Origin: Odontocerum albicorne
Lineage: Eukaryota > Arthropoda > Insecta > Trichoptera > Odontoceridae
Direction of reading: 5' to 3'
Assembly (NCBI GenBank): GCA_949825065.1
Contig: OX463845.1
Coordinates: forward strand, 25,088,728-25,152,727
DNA: 64,000 nucleotides
The position numbers and the translations under genes were made by a program. Below, in pieces: positions 1 to 10,032 of the stretch. Each line of letters opens with the position of its first letter. The stretch's first letter is position 1. Below the pieces are notes generated by a model. It had not been told where the DNA came from and searched no databases. It worked only from the letters and a program-made list of their open reading frames with translations.

Positions 1-424
1 TCCCGTGGTGTGACAGATCCACGCGCTTACGTTATGGACAGAGACACCGCTATAGGCTAAGCGATATCAGGCGTACATCCATTAAGGCGAAGTTAATTAT
101 AAATAAGCACTGAAGATGAAAATTGTAATGTTTTGGAAACATCGGCATCATAATCCAAATCACGCGTTACAACACTCATAACGCAACTGAACTGACTTCT
201 ATGTCCAAGATTATTTTCTCGCAGAAAAAAAACACTGCAATTCCAGTATAATATAAGCGCAAGACATACTCTCTTTGAGTGTTATAATTTAAATATATTG
301 TGAAGGCTAAGAAAAGCATAAATTTGTTTACGCATTACTAAAAGTATACACTAATTTACGATATGGACAATCCATTTGAGGTAGTAGTAAATAAATAAAA
401 ATGTTAAAGGAACGGAATGTGAAA
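1..424. other. unassigned AT-rich DNA
   Basis: No credible ORF, tRNA, SINE box or terminal repeat was seen here. The first 60 bases are less AT-rich than the rest but match nothing I recognise. Confidence 0.5.
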
Positions 425-520
425 ACCCAGACTAGGACATTTGTTTGGTAACCAGCAGGAACTGAACTCGAAACTTTAGGTAGGTAGGTCTGTCATGCTA
501 CCACAATGCCACGGAGTTTA
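425..520 (-). repeat. tRNA-derived SINE head, degenerate
   Basis: Read on the minus strand this has a tRNA-like head: CTCCGTGGCAT (A-box side), then a GAGTTCAGTTCC-like B box, then a stretch resembling the TCTGG start of the SINE body. It is strongly diverged, and only the head and first body bases remain. The family cannot be told. Confidence 0.5.
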
Positions 521-1287
521 TGATTTTTAAATGGTGAACAATTAACAAAACCATTTATTAAAGACATCAAAATTCATTTAAAAATTATATGTACAACACA
601 TCACTTAACTGTAAGAAGTAAGATGCCCCATCAGTCGATCACAGCATGCTATTAAGAAGATATTTTTTTCATTGCATATACTTAGTTTATTTTTTTGCTC
701 GTAATAAATATTAAATAATTTTATTCGATTATACTTTTGTATTTTTTTGCTGGTAGATCGAGACGTCTATAAGGTTAAAATATCAAATGTTTATAAATAC
801 AGAGGTTTGACACGACTGTTGCAAACAATGTATGATAACAATGCGCGCTAAACATTTACCATTTCTTCTATTGATGGAATAAAAGGCGATGCTCGTGGTG
901 TTTGCAATCAACTCTGTTTACGTCTCGTAAAGCTCGCTATAAAAAATACGTGTTTATGTGCACTCGAGAGGTCTCGCAACATGTGCAAAAATCTTTTAGC
1001 AAGACTGAGTAAATAAGCAAAAGCTACCGAGAAAGGAAATAAGCGCATTTTCTTGTTTGGTTTATCGATTTATGTCTTACGATCGGAACATTGACTTCAA
1101 CCTTTGAGCTTTCAAGTTCAAACACGTTTTCTGTATTACGAAATGTTCGTATATTAATAAATAATAAAAGACTAAGTATTTCCAGAAACAGTGTCCGATT
1201 TAATATTAGTCAATGATTTGATTAAAATGAAATTCATTCATTCGTATGGCGTATTTTAACTTCTCTGAATTGGTTATTCAGACATAT
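521..1287. other. unassigned AT-rich DNA
   Basis: No coding signal, promoter or repeat boundary could be supported in this stretch. Confidence 0.4.
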
Positions 1288-1545
1288 TGAAGAGCGTGGC
1301 CGTGCCTTTGGAATTAGAGTAGGTACGAAATTCGTTGATCATAAACTCACGTGTTAGCAATATTACCGCATGTAAAGAGGCAACACAAATCACAAATGTT
1401 TAGCGCGAGAGAGTATTGTTATCAGACGAACTCTGTAAGCAGACTGGGGTCCTCTTTTTAATTATTTTTTTGGGTACATCGGCAATCCAAACCGAAACCA
1501 CCGGATGGAAGTCAAGCGTTTTACCAAATAGGCCACAGGCAGTCA
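1288..1545 (-). repeat. SINE-B copy
   Basis: On the minus strand the tRNA-like head (tggcctatttgg A box, ggtttggattgcc B box) is followed by a short poly-A/T stretch. The SINE-B body comes next: AGTCTG, AGAGTTCGTCTGA, the GCGCTAAAC block, the CGGTAATATTGC block and a GAACGAATTTCGTACC-like block. The + strand begins with the tail GAAGAGCGTGGC. The copy is near full length but point-mutated. It is a non-coding Pol III type retroposon, and none of its ORFs is real. Confidence 0.8.
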
Positions 1546-1571
1546 AAATGAAATGAATTGATTAATCTTGA

Positions 1572-1881
1572 TACATACATAACCTGTTGGGGTAGGCACA
1601 GAGAAGAAAGCACCGCATTCTTATGTATGTATCGCGTCTTTCGCCACTTTGACATCCATACACTTTTTTATACAACTCCTAAGATTTCTCTGACTTACAT
1701 TTCCTTATTTTTAAAATATCCCACACTTGATTCAACTATACTTTCATTGGTCTTCCTTTACCATACCCTCCATTCCCATTTGCACTTTATATTTATTTTG
1801 TTAGTCTTTTTTTATTTATTTGTTCAATGTGCCCAAACCATCTAAGAGTGATATTTTTCATCTTAACACATCAGCGTTTAG
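1572..1881 (-). pseudogene. LINE 3'-end fragment (reverse-transcriptase C-terminus)
   Basis: The minus strand contains GATGTGTTAAGATG followed by a broken reading that includes RWFGHIEQ. Downstream is a degraded GKGRP-like stretch, then a short 3' UTR with TGCCTACCCCAACAGG and TATGTATG. The same order recurs at 24.3, 28.4, 33.9, 37.8, 54.8 and 56.3 kb, so it is a dispersed family. FGHVE plus a basic GRGRP block is typical of the region after the RT domain in non-LTR retrotransposons. Frames are broken throughout. Confidence 0.7.
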
Positions 1882-2064
1882 ATTACATTAATCCCTAATT
1901 ACTAATTTGAGATTGTTTTTCTTTCTCAAAATCGATAACCCAATGATGATGTGACTCAAAATATAATATATACCTCTCATTATAAGACTGTCAGAGATCT
2001 TGAGCTTCTTATGTAGAAATTGAATCAGTCTAGTTTGCGTCGATAATGGGTAAGAAACAGTTCT

Positions 2065-2317
2065 ATGGTGTTTTGGTAAAGAAGTACAAGTCATCAATTA
2101 CTTATTTGACAGTTTGAAGTTTTGCAACACTTGTATTCCTGAAATACAGACCTCAGGTAAATTTTAAAGGTAAATTTTGAATACATAAATAATTTATGTA
2201 TTCAAAGTTTACCTTTAAAATTTACCTGAGGTCTGTATTTCAGGAGTACAAGTGTTGCAAAACTACAAACTGACAAATAAGTAATTGATGATTTGTACCC
2301 CTTTACCAAAACGCCAT
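2065..2317. repeat. long near-perfect inverted repeat (hairpin, MITE-like)
   Basis: About 125 bases (2,065-2,190) are repeated in reverse complement at 2,192-2,317, centred on position 2,191. Only scattered differences separate the arms, and the loop is essentially absent. The core TTTTGCAACACTTGTA, the block CTGAAATACAGACCTC and the centre ATACATAAAT are present in both arms. A transcript would fold into a long hairpin. It could be a foldback or MITE-type element or a recent inverted duplication. No target duplication could be fixed. Confidence 0.85.
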
Positions 2318-4412
2318 TAAGTTGTTTGTATCATGAAGGAATATCTGATTTAACAATTTCCAAAGATATCCAACTTACGGTGGTACATATGATTGAAAGT
2401 CTTGAGCATCTTGTTGTTGCGATACTTAAAAGAGTGAAGAAAGGTGTTATATAGATATATTACAAATTTCTCTTTTTCAAGACTTATAATTCTGAAATCG
2501 TTTCGCATAATTAACTTCAAGGTGCGACTGGGATGACACAATTCTCGCGAATGTTAAATCAGGATTCGAATTCAGCGAATTCAGCGAGTATCTTTCAAGA
2601 TCTCAAGATTAAAAAAAGGTTGATTTAAATAATGTTGTTTAAGAGATCTTTAAATGCGATGAACAAACGTGAATCCATTCACCACTAAGAATATTGATCA
2701 ATTTGTGCTTACAGTTATAAACAGATAGATACACATATACTCGTACCTTAAAAACAAGCAATGACTTCGTGTCATAGTTTTGAAACAAATTTCAATGGTT
2801 AACAGCAAATGGATTTTCTAGTTCTATCAGTATTATTTTGCGTATTTAACAATCACAGTTCTCTTTTATCTTTCTACGATAAATTCCACTTTAATTCAGA
2901 ACACGAGTAAATCGCAAACTTTTCATTTAAGGTCCACGGTGTGTGATTGTGAAATAAACTGCCAAGTGTTGTTGAATGTGAATGAATTAAAAAAAATACT
3001 CAGAATATCCTTTCATCATAATTTATACTTTTTTACTCTCCTTACACTTGAACTAATTCATTTCCTCTAGTGCTAACATTATTGTTTAGAGATTAGTATT
3101 TTTTACTTGAAATATATTGATTAAATGAAGTTTGCGTATCCAAGACAAACTTGTTACATGGAAAAAATACTGTTAAGCAACAACCTGCCAAAAGTACCAT
3201 GTATAATAATGTACATAAAAAAATAAGTAAATAAATGACAGATTTAAAAATAAAACTACAGAGGGGACAGTAAAAGCTCAAAATTCTATATACGGTATAG
3301 ATATTTTCAAGTGCAAAGTAACATGTTTTTATAATCAGTGGATATTTAATCTTGTATTAAAATGTCGCTTGAATTTTCACTTTTGTTTAATTTATTCTAC
3401 ATGTCACAGAAACCATTTCTAAAGCATTTGAAAACTAATCGTTTTTGGGAGGTCTTTTTGAAATTTATGAACCAAATATGAAAACTACACATACATCACA
3501 CTCTATGAAAAGCAGAATGTGTCAGGAATACATATTTGAAGAAATATACACGTAGATACGAGTACTCTCCATACACCCATAGTTCGTCTTCACTTGGATA
3601 GTTCTCTTACTGTGTTTTTTGTTTTACTAAATAGATACCTAACAACAATTGCCGTAACCATATTATATCTATCTTACCCTAGAATAGTGCTTTATTTTTT
3701 TTTCTATAAATATGAGTTCGATTCTCGTTAAAAGTTATGCTTTGTTTTATAGATATAGAGCACCTTTGTGGAGAATTTGCTCTTCAAGTAACGATATATA
3801 CAATAAATCACTCTTTTTATCATCAATATTTTCTTTATTATTACACAGTACGGAATTTTTTGTGAAAATGGACTGGATTTCTTCGGGCGCTTAACTCATT
3901 TCTCCCTTTATTTTCAGGGGGTATGATTTTTTTATTAATTATGAAATACAATTCTTTTGTTCGTTGAAAACGCATTTTTTAATCATAGAAAACCCTATTG
4001 ACATTAATTTATAAAAATGTTTAAGTGATTAAATTTTATTATTCATGTCTTTAAAAACGAAAATCGCACCTGGGGCTCTACAAAATGTTTTTTTTATTCA
4101 GAAAAATCGCTCTAGTTACCAATCAAACATTAAATTTTTAGAAGACGTTTCAATCTGCAAGCAAGTTAATTTAGATTTATAATATCGAAGTTACGCCAAC
4201 ACACCCTTAACGTATAGCTCACTGAAATAAAGATCAAGTGAACATACTTTTTATTATTTATTCGTATGGAATGTGATAATAATAACTAAATGACAATTCA
4301 TTTGGTACCGTTTAGACATCACACTCTCCTTAAGGGCGCTCTGTCTGAGGATTCGAACCTATTATTATCGATACATTAAAAATATTGAAAAAAACAAGTT
4401 GAGTGTAAATAC
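2318..4412. other. unassigned AT-rich DNA
   Basis: About 2 kb of AT-rich sequence with only short random ORFs. No SINE box, LINE motif or terminal repeat was recognised. Confidence 0.4.
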
Positions 4413-4665
4413 AGGAGCCGTCGGGTTGAGAAACACTGAAGTAGGAATGTAATTCGCAGTTCGAGATCGTGCATCATTTAAATACTACCACACGTGGACA
4501 GACAACAACATTTGCACACGCCTAGTGCGGGAAATTATTATAACCAGATGAACTTTTAAACCAGACTGGGATTATTTTTTTATTTTCTTTTGGTATCATC
4601 GTGAATCAAGCCCGAAACTCCTGGTTCAAAGACAATCGTCTCAACAACTGGGCCACAGAGGAAGT
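4413..4665 (-). repeat. SINE-B copy
   Basis: On the minus strand the head has TGGCCCAGTTGTTGAGACG (A box) and a degraded GGGCTTGATTC B box. The SINE-B body follows, with CCAGTCTGGTTTAAAAGTTC and GTGTGCAAATGTTGTTG, then the end block near GAACTGCGAATTACATTCC. It is diverged but collinear with the other SINE-B copies. The distal tail is missing or decayed. Confidence 0.75.
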
Positions 4666-6666
4666 CTACGTTATGTAGGTGACGACACACTTGGATACTT
4701 CGATCGTTTTCAAACAGCTGGCTGTATGGCGACTAGAGGCTTCTTAAGTTTGAGAGATACATTCTTTGTAATTATCTCTGGTAGCTTAATACCGTTAGAA
4801 AAATTAATAAACGTAAATAGATATAAAAAAAACGTTTTCACGAAATGATAAGCTATAATCAAAACATTTTTTGTGGATAAAATATTTCCAACATATTGAA
4901 AAGGAAAATATCAAGTATCTCAAATGAAAATAGTCTAAGAATATCCGATTATTTTCATGGAATCGTTTTGTCTTATCTTGATGACCATTTCGTTTACGTT
5001 TTCGTCAGATTTGCTGACCCGAGGGGATTTCTTTCGGTGTCTTTTCGGTCCAATGAGCCAATGAAGGGACAATTTGTAAAATAAAATGAGACGTAAGAAG
5101 AGAAAATGAGGAATAGTCCTTTTAAAGTTGGTCGAATTGGTTATATAACTCTAAAATACTGCTTAAATCGGCTTTATGAGCTGAATAATAATGCAATAAA
5201 GAAAGGAATACCGATTCTCTGTTTTTTTGACAAAAACCATCTTTATCTGTTAGATTGTTTAGTTTTATTGTTTGTATATAGAAATATATGGGGAAATTAT
5301 TCCACGCATTTAGTTGATATTCAAACGAAAATAATGTATTCAGCACTTCTGAATCACATTATCTTCAGAAAAAATCTGTTTTTCATTTTTCTTCCATAGT
5401 GCTTTCATGTTAATGTAATGGGTTTCAAGATAAATACTTTTTAACCGGAATATTTTTTAACCGTCATTTTCAAACAAATCAGACGAAGATTAATTCTGAT
5501 CGCTGAGGATTTTTAACATGTTGTTGTCGATGGTATACTAAATTATCGGTTTGTTTTTTCAAAGCGAAAATATGTTTATATTTGACTAGATTAATGATAC
5601 AGAATTTTGGTTTTTATTGCATTCTCCTCATATTTATATTACAACATTTCATATTTCGGGTCAGTGAATGTACAGTGTATATTTACCTGATGTATCACTG
5701 ACTGCGTATGAAAAATGTTACGATAAAATTTGTACATACATTTGAGCTTAATCGCAAAAATAGCAATACGAACAACAACACTTAGATCTAATGACACTCT
5801 AACAGTAGACATAATACAACGGACGATGTTTAGCAAAACAAGTAAAAATTGATATTTGAAAATGCTTTACTGGAGATAGTTAAAAAATCAGCAACAGCAT
5901 CGATAATGAAGATTTTAATTCTAGAATATAATTAACTGCACGGATTTTTTTACTTCAATTTTAATGCAATTATTATTCTTCTTATACATCTTATTTTGCA
6001 CTTAAGCGCGAGTGCGCGATACTAGGATGTCGAGTGTATTGGCCAGGAAATGTTTTTAGTATACTAGACATGAGAAATACAAAATATATTCTGTGCAGCT
6101 TTAAAACACAGTGGACAACGAAAGATATTAAAAGGTGCTTCATGAGACGCTCAAAAGGATAAATGCTTTGCACAACAGGGAGCTAACAGTGACGACAAAA
6201 AAGGTGTTAAACTGTTACCAATCATTAAGGATCTGATAGACGCAGAAGATGCAGACCAGCTGCAAGTACTCTGGTTCTATGCCCTAAATGTAACATTATA
6301 TGCCTTCACAAAGTGGTTTGTATAATATACGAGTAATCATCTTCTGTGGCACTAGCAAAAACACGCCGATTCTTCATTTTGAATGTACATTTAGTGTACT
6401 TGAAATCGAATAATAAGCAGTCACATTGAAATATGTTGTAAAATAAATCTAAAATAAAATAAAAACTTCTGTAAATGGTTCGGTATTTTAAAATATATTT
6501 ATTTCCCTGTTTAATGTACATTTTTATTAAGAGTTATCAATATTTATTTCGTTATAAGTGGGAATTGTCAATATTTTTTCGATCCAAATGGGAGTTGACC
6601 ATATTTTTTTTTCTAGGTGGAAGTAGCAACTTTGAAACAAACTGAAATTCAAATTGTACTATGTTT
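4666..6666. other. unassigned AT-rich DNA
   Basis: No supported gene. Several 60-100 codon ORFs occur on both strands (for example around 5,106-5,399), but they overlap one another, have low-complexity composition and match no family I know. Confidence 0.4.
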
Positions 6667-7318
6667 AAAAGTGGATGGAGCTATAAACTTTTGAAGATGT
6701 CGTATATATTGAATCATTAATTCATAAAAGTAGATGGAGCTATAAACTTTTGAAGATGTCGTATATATTGAATCATTAATTCATAAAAGTAGATGGAGCT
6801 ATAAACTTTTGAAGATGTCGTATATATTGAATCATTAATTCATAAAAGTAGATGGAGCTATAAACTTTTGAAGATGTCGTATATATTGAATCATTAATTC
6901 ATAAAAGTAGATGGAGCTATAAACTTTTGAAGATGTCGTATATATTGAATCATTAATTCATAAAAGTAGATGGAGCTATAAACTTTTGAAGATGTCGTAT
7001 ATATTGAATCATTAATTCATAAAAGTAGATGGAGCTATAAACTTTTGAAGATGTCGTATATATTGAATCATTAATTCATAAAAGTAGATGGAGCTATAAA
7101 CTTTTGAAGATGTCGTATATATTGAATCATTAATTCATAAAAGTAGATGGAGCTATAAACTTTTGAAGATGTCGTATATATTGAATCATTAATTCATAAA
7201 AGTAGATGGAGCTATAAACTTTTGAAGATGTCGTATATATTGAATCATTAATTCATAAAAGTAGATGGAGCTATAAACTTTTGAAGATAATGTCGTATAT
7301 ATTGAATCATTAATTCAT
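6667..7318 (+). repeat. tandem repeat, 59-bp unit x 11
   Basis: The unit starts AAAAGTAGATGGAGCTATAA and ends TTGAATCATTAATTCAT. Copies begin at 6,667 and then every 59 bases to 7,257, giving eleven copies. The first differs by GTGGATGG and the last carries a 3-base insertion (GAAGATAATGTCG); the inner ones look identical. The array length of 652 bases equals 11 x 59 + 3. Homogeneous inner units and variant edge units fit array growth by unequal exchange or replication slippage. Confidence 0.95.
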
Positions 7319-7547
7319 ATACGAGTACATCGATGATTAAAAAATATTTTTTTTTTTAATTAAAAAATTCGGAACTAAACTAATTATATGTGTTCAAGTA
7401 TTTGGGGGATGATTTGAAATTAAAGTAAAAAATATACGAGTAATTTTTCACAAAATGGTTTAATCATTAATGTTGTATATTTAGTAACTTAACCATTGAA
7501 TGTGCTTACATATATGATTGACCTACGCTTTTTAATGGACTTACATA
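7319..7547. other. short AT-rich spacer
   Basis: Lies between the 59-bp array and the mariner-type element. Two TACGAGTA octamers fall here, and nothing else was recognised. Confidence 0.4.
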
Positions 7548-7670
7548 TACAGAGTCTTTCAAATTGAGCAGTTTTTTTAATAATTTTGTTTTAAATTCTT
7601 AAATAAAGCACACAATTTGCTTTGATTTCAAAAATCTTTTTATTGATCATTGAAGTATAATATGAGTGGG

Positions 7671-7911
7671 TCAGAATAATAGTGATATATGTCCAAATTT
7701 GTAAAAAAAACGAGTTAATAACAAATGAGAGTACAAAATGTGTTGATTTATCAGAATAATAATGCATTATGTCCATAATCAACATATTCTCTATTACAGT
7801 GGTGTTTTCTGTTTTTACACTACCAGTCGTCATTTATGTCAGAGTTATAGTGAAGTATCTCCAATACTAGAATAAGAGTGAAGTATATCCGGACATAATT
7901 CACTATTACAC
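7671..7911. repeat. left subterminal repeats of the 7.66-kb transposon
   Basis: A 24-base motif starting TCAGAATAATAGTG and ending TATNTCC occurs at 7,671, 7,751, 7,839 and 7,867, with an inverted partial copy at 7,891-7,911 (GGACATAATTCACTATTAC). A further good copy lies at 9,349-9,372 near the right end. Arrays like this usually serve as transposase-binding sites next to TIRs; that role is inferred. Confidence 0.8.
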
Positions 7912-7926
7912 CGAAACTATTACAGA

Positions 7927-9201
7927 AAACTAGATGATTCCGATATAGTTGCACATATTAATTCCTTTCCAGCCTACCAAAACCACTACTTCAGAGTACA
8001 GAATCCGAACAGAAAATACTTGAATCCGGAATCAACTCTCCGCAAAATGTACGATTTGTATAAGGGGCAATGCGAAGAAAATCGAATCGAACCGGAAAAA
8101 CTCAAATATTACTATCATACAATATTTTTAACACAAAGTTTAACCTAAGTTTCAAATTACCTAACCAAGATACTTGTCTTTTATGTGATGAATTACAAAT
8201 GAAAATGATAGTAGAGGTAAATCCGGAGTTGAAGAATGCTATCATTAATGAAAAACATCTACATTTGCGGAAGGCAGAACAAGCTAGATAATGTTTGAAA
8301 ATGGATTATAAAAATGAAATAACTCAAAGTTACGTTATTACTTTCGATCTCTAAAAAGCTCTTCCTTTCCCGAAGCTCACAACATCTATTACATATTACA
8401 AACGAAATCTTTATATTTACAACTTTGGCATTCATTGTTTTAATAATGGAGTGGGATACATCCACCATATACTTGGGATGAAACAAAAGGTGGGCGTGTA
8501 TCCCAAGATATTGCATCAGTGTTAATAAAACACATTAAAGAAAATGCTTCGTCTAACAAAAACACATTATTATGTATTCGGATTCATGCACTCGACAAAA
8601 TAGAAATATAAAAGTTACTTTATCATTAATGAAGTCACTTCAGGATACTAATATTGGCATCAAAACTATTGATCACAAATTTTTATTTCCTGGACACTCT
8701 TACTTGCCCAATGGTGCGGAGTTCGGGATTATCGAAAAATCAAGCCACAGTCATAATTCTATTTTTGAGCCCAAAGACTGGATAGAAATCATAAAAAATG
8801 CAAAACGAAAATTGCCCAAGTTTAAAGTGGAGTCTTCTGTTCTGTTCAAGAAAAATCTGGAGGATTCTGTTACAAATAGAAAAAAAAACTGTTTGTGGAT
8901 ATGATTTTAATTGGCTAAAAATACGATGGCTTCGATATGAGAAGTCGTCTCCCATGATTTTTCAATTGAAGGAAACTCTCAATACAGAGGTATGTTAGAG
9001 TTTTATTCGGTGAATTTAGGGAAAAGAGGTCCCGGGAGACGACTCAATGTTGTATCAAATGTTCACAAAAATGTATTATACAATTCCAGAAGATCCATTT
9101 CTTCTTCCAAAAAAAGGGACATGATGAATTTACTATCGTTCATCCCACATAATTATGCAATTCTTTGTAAAAATCTACCTATTCAACTGGCAACACGTTA
9201 A
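7927..9201 (+). pseudogene. broken transposase-like gene (YSDxCxxQNRN family)
   Basis: Pieces in different frames line up into one protein. In order: HINSFPAYQNHYFR and KMYDLYKGQCEEN (about 7,955-8,075); FNLSFKLP with a CLLC pair (8,135-8,190); YVITFDL then a stop then KALPFP (8,332-8,370); a YYKRNLYIYNFG segment; MYSDSCTRQNRN (8,572-8,607); FLFPGHSYLPNGAEFGIIEK (8,680-8,740); and KKRDMMNLLSFIPH (about 9,105-9,155). This order is typical of a large family of uncharacterised arthropod and cnidarian proteins, possibly the DUF7869 group; that name is from memory. Frameshifts fall near 8,125 and 8,880, with stops in 8,288-8,570. Candidate RNase H-like acids are the D of TFDL, the D of YSD and the E or D in the AEFGIIE block (inference). 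It is the only gene inside the TIR-flanked element, which supports a transposase role. Confidence 0.75.
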
Positions 9202-9599
9202 TTTATCTCAGAAATCCAGGATAGAGATTTTGATGAGATACTATACGATTAATAATATTCCAATAACATTTTTGTATTAGTTTCAGATAAAATCATACCA
9301 CAGTGCTTTGTCATGTTTTTGATAACATATATATTTTCACTTTTTTTTTCAGAATAATAGTGAAGTATCTCCATTTATTTGCAAGATTTCAAATATTTTT
9401 GTAATAAAAACGTTTATTTTCTCTTAAATATTACGTTCCAATATTGTGAAATAATTATATTTTTAAAATAAAACTGCTTCTAAAATGATATCAATGGTAT
9501 TTATTTAATCTAAGCAAATTTTACAAAATCTTATTTTTCTCAAAACTCCTTTACCTGGACATACACCCCTATTATTCTGACCCACACAATATATGCCAT

Positions 9600-9889
9600 T
9601 TAAACACAAACAATATCCGCCAAATGTTCACCTCTTGCTGCTCCACAGATGTCCACTCTTTTGTCAAAATTTTCGATGACATTTTGGCATAATTGCGGTT
9701 CTAACTCACCAATAACGCGATTAATTTCGTCCTTCAGCTCAGGAATTGATTGGGGGTCATTCTTATAGACCTGGATTTTCACGTAACCCCAGAGAAAATA
9801 GTCCAACGGTGTCAGATCACATGATCTTGGTGGCCAATTAACATCACCGTTTCCGGAGATTACAATAGGTACAATAATTCTCTATTTGA
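9600..9889 (-). pseudogene. Tc1/mariner-type transposase, C-terminal remnant
   Basis: The minus strand reads GNGDVNWPPRSCDLTPLDYF then LWGYVK. This is the conserved end of the catalytic domain, with the third acid in the LTPLDYF motif. It continues with IPELKDEINRVIGELEPQ to a stop at 9,600-9,602. Upstream, after a junction near 9,880, the frame turns into a short N-terminal piece (MESYKI, stop, QRVQI) around 9,890-9,930. The first catalytic acid, the second acid and the DNA-binding domain are deleted. Only about 70 C-terminal residues are open, so it cannot be active. Confidence 0.8.
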
Positions 9890-10032
9890 ACGCGTTGTTA
9901 TATTTTATACGACTCCATTTGTATAAATGCCATACATTACACGTCTCAAATGTCACAAGACCCAGGCAAGTTCCCGACGCCATCTGTGTTTTATCCAAGA
10001 ATTAAAAAAACCGCTCAATTTGAAAGCCCCTA

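Larger units (their letters stand above)
7664..9587 (+). mobile_element. DNA transposon with TIRs, 5-bp TSD and subterminal repeats
   Basis: The left end GAGTGGGTCAGAATAATAG matches the complement of the right end (GTGTGGGTCAGAATAATAG) with one mismatch, and the match continues into a TATGTCC block. AATAT flanks both ends (7,659-7,663 and 9,588-9,592), a 5-bp target duplication. Length is 1,924 bases. Motifs like the TIR recur inside near both ends. The interior is one broken gene on the + strand. I cannot assign a named superfamily. The element sits within the 3' UTR of the deleted mariner-type copy, so it is the younger insertion. Confidence 0.82.
7550..10030 (-). mobile_element. internally deleted Tc1/mariner (IS630-type) element, interrupted
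   Basis: The outer ends are inverted repeats: CTTTCAAATTGAGCAGTTTT at the left and its near complement (AAAACCGCTCAATTTGAAAG) at the right. Each is flanked by TA (7,548-7,549 and 10,031-10,032), the target of this superfamily. The minus strand carries the transposase start (MESYKI) and the C-terminal part, with most of the gene between them missing. A second transposon occupies 7,664-9,587. Without it and its target duplication this element is about 550 bases long, so it is a non-autonomous deletion derivative. Confidence 0.82.

Noticed and set aside
6010..6110. GCRVYWPGN reading that recalls the gypsy integrase zinc-finger (VYWPGM)
   Set aside because: The frame has no HHCC residues or downstream integrase core, and stops follow; a nine-residue likeness is too little.
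6667..7318. CRISPR array
   Set aside because: The 59-base units follow one another without variable spacers, and the window is eukaryotic.
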